From Bordetella parapertussis (GTDB taxonomy: Bacteria; Pseudomonadota; Gammaproteobacteria; Burkholderiales; Burkholderiaceae_C): a stretch of DNA of 28,426 bases. Numbering within the stretch: position 1 is the first letter of the stretch; each line of letters opens with the position of its first letter. Where the stretch lies: positions 1 through 28,426 of the forward strand of contig CAMDAN010000022.1 in the NCBI GenBank assembly GCA_945888535.1, read 5' to 3'. Shown here piece by piece: positions 26,038-28,426 of the stretch. Position numbers and translations under genes: made by a program. Below the pieces are notes generated by a model. That model ran no database searches. It saw only the letters and a program-made list of their open reading frames with translations, and was not told the origin of the DNA.

Positions 26038-26280
26038 CTCGCCAGTCTAGCCATTTGCATGACCATTTCCCCGTGCGCCACGCTCGGCGGGCGCAAAATC
26101 AAGGAGCGGTGTTTCCCCGAATAAAAGGCAAAAAGCGCACTATTTTTCACGATATAAGAAAAAGCACTAGGGTTACTACGGTCTTGTAAGACTAGGTTCA
26201 GTTTGATGTCAGTATGGGGTCAGACGTGCTGGGCATAGTCCGCTCATTGTGAATCCTAGACGAGAAAATATTCTGTTGCC
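26038..26280. promoter_or_regulatory. Divergent control region between regulator and symporter operons
   Basis: This 243-base gap must hold the promoters for both directions. It contains ACTAGGGTT (26167-26175) and ACTAGGTT (26191-26198), a direct repeat 24 bases apart, with the palindrome GTCTTGTAAGAC (26181-26192) between them. A GGGGTCAGA (26216-26224) resembles the repeats within uvrA. GTGCGCC..GGCGGGCGC near 26074-26096 can form a stem. I could not identify a convincing -35/-10 pair or sigma-54 site. Confidence 0.45.
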
Positions 26281-26574
26281 ATGCTTCTAACCGTTGTAAT
26301 TCTGAAGAGTTTGATTGAGCTGTCGCTGATGTTCATCGTCGGGCGTTTTGTGTTGGGCCTTTTGGCCGGTGCAAAGCGCCAGACGAACGTCTTCTGGCAA
26401 CTGCTGGACGTGGCGGCCAAGCCCAGTTTGTGGATCACCCGCAAGTTAAGCCCCAAGTTGATTCTTGATCAGCATATTCCGCTGGCTGCCGCAAGCTGGT
26501 TGTTGGTGGCCTGGGTGCTCTTGGTCAAACTCAAGATCGACCTGTGTATGCAGTCAGGAGCCTTGGCATGTTGA
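26281..26574 (+). CDS. Small membrane protein of unknown function
   Basis: This encodes 97 residues with two probable transmembrane helices (about 3-28 and 66-84), separated by a basic loop containing AKRQTNVFWQLLDVAAKPSLWITRKLSPK. I do not recognise a named family with certainty; the loop faintly recalls YggT proteins. The ATG at 26281 follows GAGAAAATATTCTGTTGCC, without a strong ribosome site. The stop overlaps the start of the TPR gene by 7 bases, so the two are translationally linked. Position makes it the first gene of the symporter operon. Confidence 0.8.
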   Translation: MLLTVVILKSLIELSLMFIVGRFVLGLLAGAKRQTNVFWQLLDVAAKPSLWITRKLSPKLILDQHIPLAAASWLLVAWVLLVKLKIDLCMQSGALAC

Positions 26575-27182
26575 TAGACCCAAAGAATAGCGCCCCCACT
26601 ACCAGTGGAGACCGTATGGATCGTTTCGTCATGGTGTGGCGGGCCAAGGCGCTGCTGTTCCTTGGTATGCGTGGAGCGGCAAAGGGCGTGTTTCTGGAAA
26701 TGGCAAAGCGTTGGCCGGACGATGTGCTGGCCCTCAACAGCCTGGCCTATGACGCCATCCAAAGCCGGCATCCGGCCATCGCGCTGGACTACTACGCCCG
26801 CGTGCTGAAGCTGCAGCCCAAGGTGTCCAACGCCCACTTTAACCATGCCTTTGTGGCTGAAGAGCTCGGGCATACAGACGAGGCCGAGCAGGGCTTTCGC
26901 GCTGCACTACAGATTGAAGAGAAGATGGACCGTGCCTGGTACGGACTGGGCCTGGTACTTGTGCGCCAGGGACGTTTGGACGAAGCGCTTGACGCCCTCA
27001 AACGCAACACCAAGCTGCAGCCCATGAGCCCGTTTGGTTGGTACCAGATGGCGCGTGTCCATGTGGATTTGAAGCAGCCCGAGGAGGCGCGAGCCGTGAT
27101 CTTGCACCTGAAGGGCTTTGAGCCCAAGGTGGCGGCACAGCTAGAGCGCGAAACGGGTCTGAAAGTACCCAGTTTGGTTTGA
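26568..27182 (+). CDS. Tetratricopeptide repeat protein
   Basis: This encodes a 204-residue soluble TPR protein. About four repeats can be read: AKALLFLGMRGAAKGVFLEMAKRWP, LNSLAYDAIQSRHPAIALDYY.., FNHAFVAEELGHTDEAEQGF.. and WYGLGLVLVRQGRLDEALDAL.., followed by WYQMARVHVDLKQPEEARAV. The ATG at 26568 is chosen over an upstream GTG (26544) because AGGAG (26556-26560) precedes it at normal spacing. It has no signal peptide. TPRs mediate protein contacts, so it may join the membrane protein or the symporter to a partner. The function is not known. Confidence 0.88.
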   Translation: MLIDPKNSAPTTSGDRMDRFVMVWRAKALLFLGMRGAAKGVFLEMAKRWPDDVLALNSLAYDAIQSRHPAIALDYYARVLKLQPKVSNAHFNHAFVAEELGHTDEAEQGFRAALQIEEKMDRAWYGLGLVLVRQGRLDEALDALKRNTKLQPMSPFGWYQMARVHVDLKQPEEARAVILHLKGFEPKVAAQLERETGLKVPSLV

Positions 27183-27223
27183 GGTTGGTCGGTGGTTTAT
27201 TACATTAACAAGAGGAGCATGCA

Positions 27224-27484
27224 ATGCAACTAACAGCTAGGCACCAGGAATACTGGAGCAAAAATCTTCGAATAACAGCCCTGTTATTGGGGATATGGTT
27301 TTTTGTCACGTTTGTCGTGGTGTTTTTCGCCCGCGATCTGACGTTCAGCTTTTTTGGTTGGCCATTCTCGTTCTGGGTTGCGGCCCAAGGCGCTTTGGTG
27401 GTGTATTGCCTGATCATCTGGTTCTATGCCCGTTACATGAACAAACTTGACATCGAATACGGTGTTGACGAAGGAGAAGAATAA
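27224..27484 (+). CDS. DUF4212 small subunit of a sodium:solute symporter
   Basis: This encodes an 86-residue membrane protein with two helices (about 15-37 and 44-68) and an acidic C-terminus ending GVDEGEE. RHQEYWSKNLRITALLLGIWF and FSFFGWPFSFWVAAQGALVVY match the DUF4212 family (putative symporter small subunit, TIGR03647) that accompanies VC_2705-type SSS transporters. An AGAGGAG site precedes the ATG. Its stop overlaps the symporter start in TAATG, indicating translational coupling and a probable one-to-one complex. Confidence 0.93.
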   Translation: MQLTARHQEYWSKNLRITALLLGIWFFVTFVVVFFARDLTFSFFGWPFSFWVAAQGALVVYCLIIWFYARYMNKLDIEYGVDEGEE

Positions 27485-28426
27485 TGAGTATGTTCGGCAG
27501 TGCAAACCAGTCGCAAAGCGACTTTAAAAAGGGCCTGAACAAGGTCTACACCTGGTACACCGGAGGGTTTATAGCCTTCGTGATTGTGCTGGCCATTCTG
27601 GAACAGATGGGTCTACCCCGTAACTGGATCGGCTACCTGTTTCTGGCGGCGACGGTGCTCCTGTACGCAGGTATTGGTGTGATGAGTCGCACCAATGATG
27701 CGGCCGAATACTACGTGGCCGGGCGACGCGTGCCTGCCATTTACAACGGTATGGCCACTGGCGCCGACTGGATGTCAGCGGCCTCCTTCATCGGTATGGC
27801 CGGAACCCTGTACCTGACTGGCTACGGCGGCTTGGCCTTCATTCTGGGCTGGACTGGCGGATATTGCCTGGTGGCGCTGTTTCTCGCGCCCTACCTGCGC
27901 AAGTTTGGTCAATTCACCATTCCAGACTTCTTAGGCGCCCGCTACGAAGGTAACCTGCCACGCCTGATTGGTGTGTTTGCTGCCATTTTGTGCTCCTTCA
28001 CCTATGTGGTAGCGCAGATTTATGGCGTGGGCCTGATCACGGCACGCTTGACCGGCTTGGCGTTTGAGGTTGGAATTTTTGCTGGCTTAGCCGGTATTTT
28101 GGTCTGCTCCTTCCTTGGTGGGATGCGCGCGGTCACCTGGACCCAGGTCGCACAGTACGTGATCTTGATCATCGCGTATTTGCTGCCCGTGGTCTGGCTG
28201 TCGGTGAAACACACCGGTGTTCCCGTACCCCAAGCGGTATATGGCTATACGTTGGAAAAGGTCACGGCCAAAGAAGAACTGTTGATTAAAGACCCCAAGG
28301 AGCTGGAAGTCCGCGCTATCTTCAAAGCGCGCTCTGACGCTGCAGTCGAGAAGCTCAAAGACGTCCCTGCCTCTATGGCTGCTGACAAAGCGGCTGCAGT
28401 AAAGAAGGTTGACGATCTGAAAGCCG
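27484..28426 (+). CDS. Sodium:solute symporter, VC_2705 subfamily (partial)
   Basis: The N-terminal 314 residues of an SSS-family transporter are present; the frame is still open at the window's edge. The start ATG at 27484 overlaps the DUF4212 stop, and AAGGAGAAG lies just before it. Several membrane helices are clear (such as GGFIAFVIVLAIL, NWIGYLFLAATVLLYAGIGV). The SSS core motif AAEYYVAGRRVPAIYNGMAT followed by GADWMSAASFIGMAG is intact. The charged stretch from about residue 258 (LEKVTAKEELLIKDPKELEV) is a soluble insertion typical, as I recall, of the VC_2705 (TIGR03648) group related to the acetate permease ActP. The substrate is not known; an acetate-like carboxylate is a guess. Confidence 0.94.
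   Translation, partial: MSMFGSANQSQSDFKKGLNKVYTWYTGGFIAFVIVLAILEQMGLPRNWIGYLFLAATVLLYAGIGVMSRTNDAAEYYVAGRRVPAIYNGMATGADWMSAASFIGMAGTLYLTGYGGLAFILGWTGGYCLVALFLAPYLRKFGQFTIPDFLGARYEGNLPRLIGVFAAILCSFTYVVAQIYGVGLITARLTGLAFEVGIFAGLAGILVCSFLGGMRAVTWTQVAQYVILIIAYLLPVVWLSVKHTGVPVPQAVYGYTLEKVTAKEELLIKDPKELEVRAIFKARSDAAVEKLKDVPASMAADKAAAVKKVDDLKA

Overview
The window looks like chromosomal DNA of a betaproteobacterium in the Burkholderiales, most probably near the Comamonadaceae (Limnohabitans/Rhodoferax/Polaromonas-type). This is inferred from the style of the housekeeping proteins, a Burkholderiales-type SAH riboswitch in front of ahcY, a double-length UvrA, and gene pairs typical of that order (rplM-rpsI, bactofilin-erpA, anmK next to an M23 peptidase). 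No taxonomic search could be run. There are 24 protein genes, one cut by the right edge. I see no tRNA, rRNA, insertion sequence or CRISPR, and no gene-free stretch longer than about 265 bases.

Layout. 22-2190: a perfect CIRCE operator, groES and groEL, then a weak terminator. 2193-4809: ruvA (minus), phoH-ybeY (plus), dtd (minus). 4810-8750: tyrS (minus, upstream of dtd on its strand), then divergently an M23 LytM-type peptidase and anmK (plus) behind a structured leader. 8760-11477: a GGGCTAW heptamer array, then minus-strand erpA, bactofilin, a membrane coiled-coil protein, a terminator, and rpsI and rplM with their promoter. 11478-12368: rlmJ (plus). 12357-15732: the minus-strand SAM-cycle operon ahcY-tlyA-metF under an SAH riboswitch. 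15799-17430: prfC (plus). 17413-23298: a 1961-residue tandem UvrA (minus). 23471-26037: a minus-strand pair, a cNMP/CBS/DUF294 regulator followed by a DEDDh exonuclease. 26281-28426: plus-strand small membrane protein, TPR protein, DUF4212 small subunit and VC_2705-type sodium:solute symporter (partial).

How the genes fit together. ahcY removes S-adenosylhomocysteine and metF supplies methyl-THF for methionine regeneration, so the riboswitch links SAH level to the methyl cycle. The M23 peptidase, AnmK, bactofilin and a TM/coiled-coil protein lie within about 4 kb and may form a peptidoglycan/cell-shape group. The last six genes look like a symporter with its own signalling proteins: the cNMP/CBS/DUF294 gene and the DUF4212-SSS pair diverge from one control region.

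The most unusual locus is uvrA. Two full UvrA-like halves (four ATPase modules) are fused. Their linker contains a 25-base inverted repeat that would pair completely in the mRNA. Two in-frame Ser/Asp/Asn-rich insertions carry near-identical GGGGTCAGA-type sequence, which suggests that REP-like elements were absorbed into the coding sequence.
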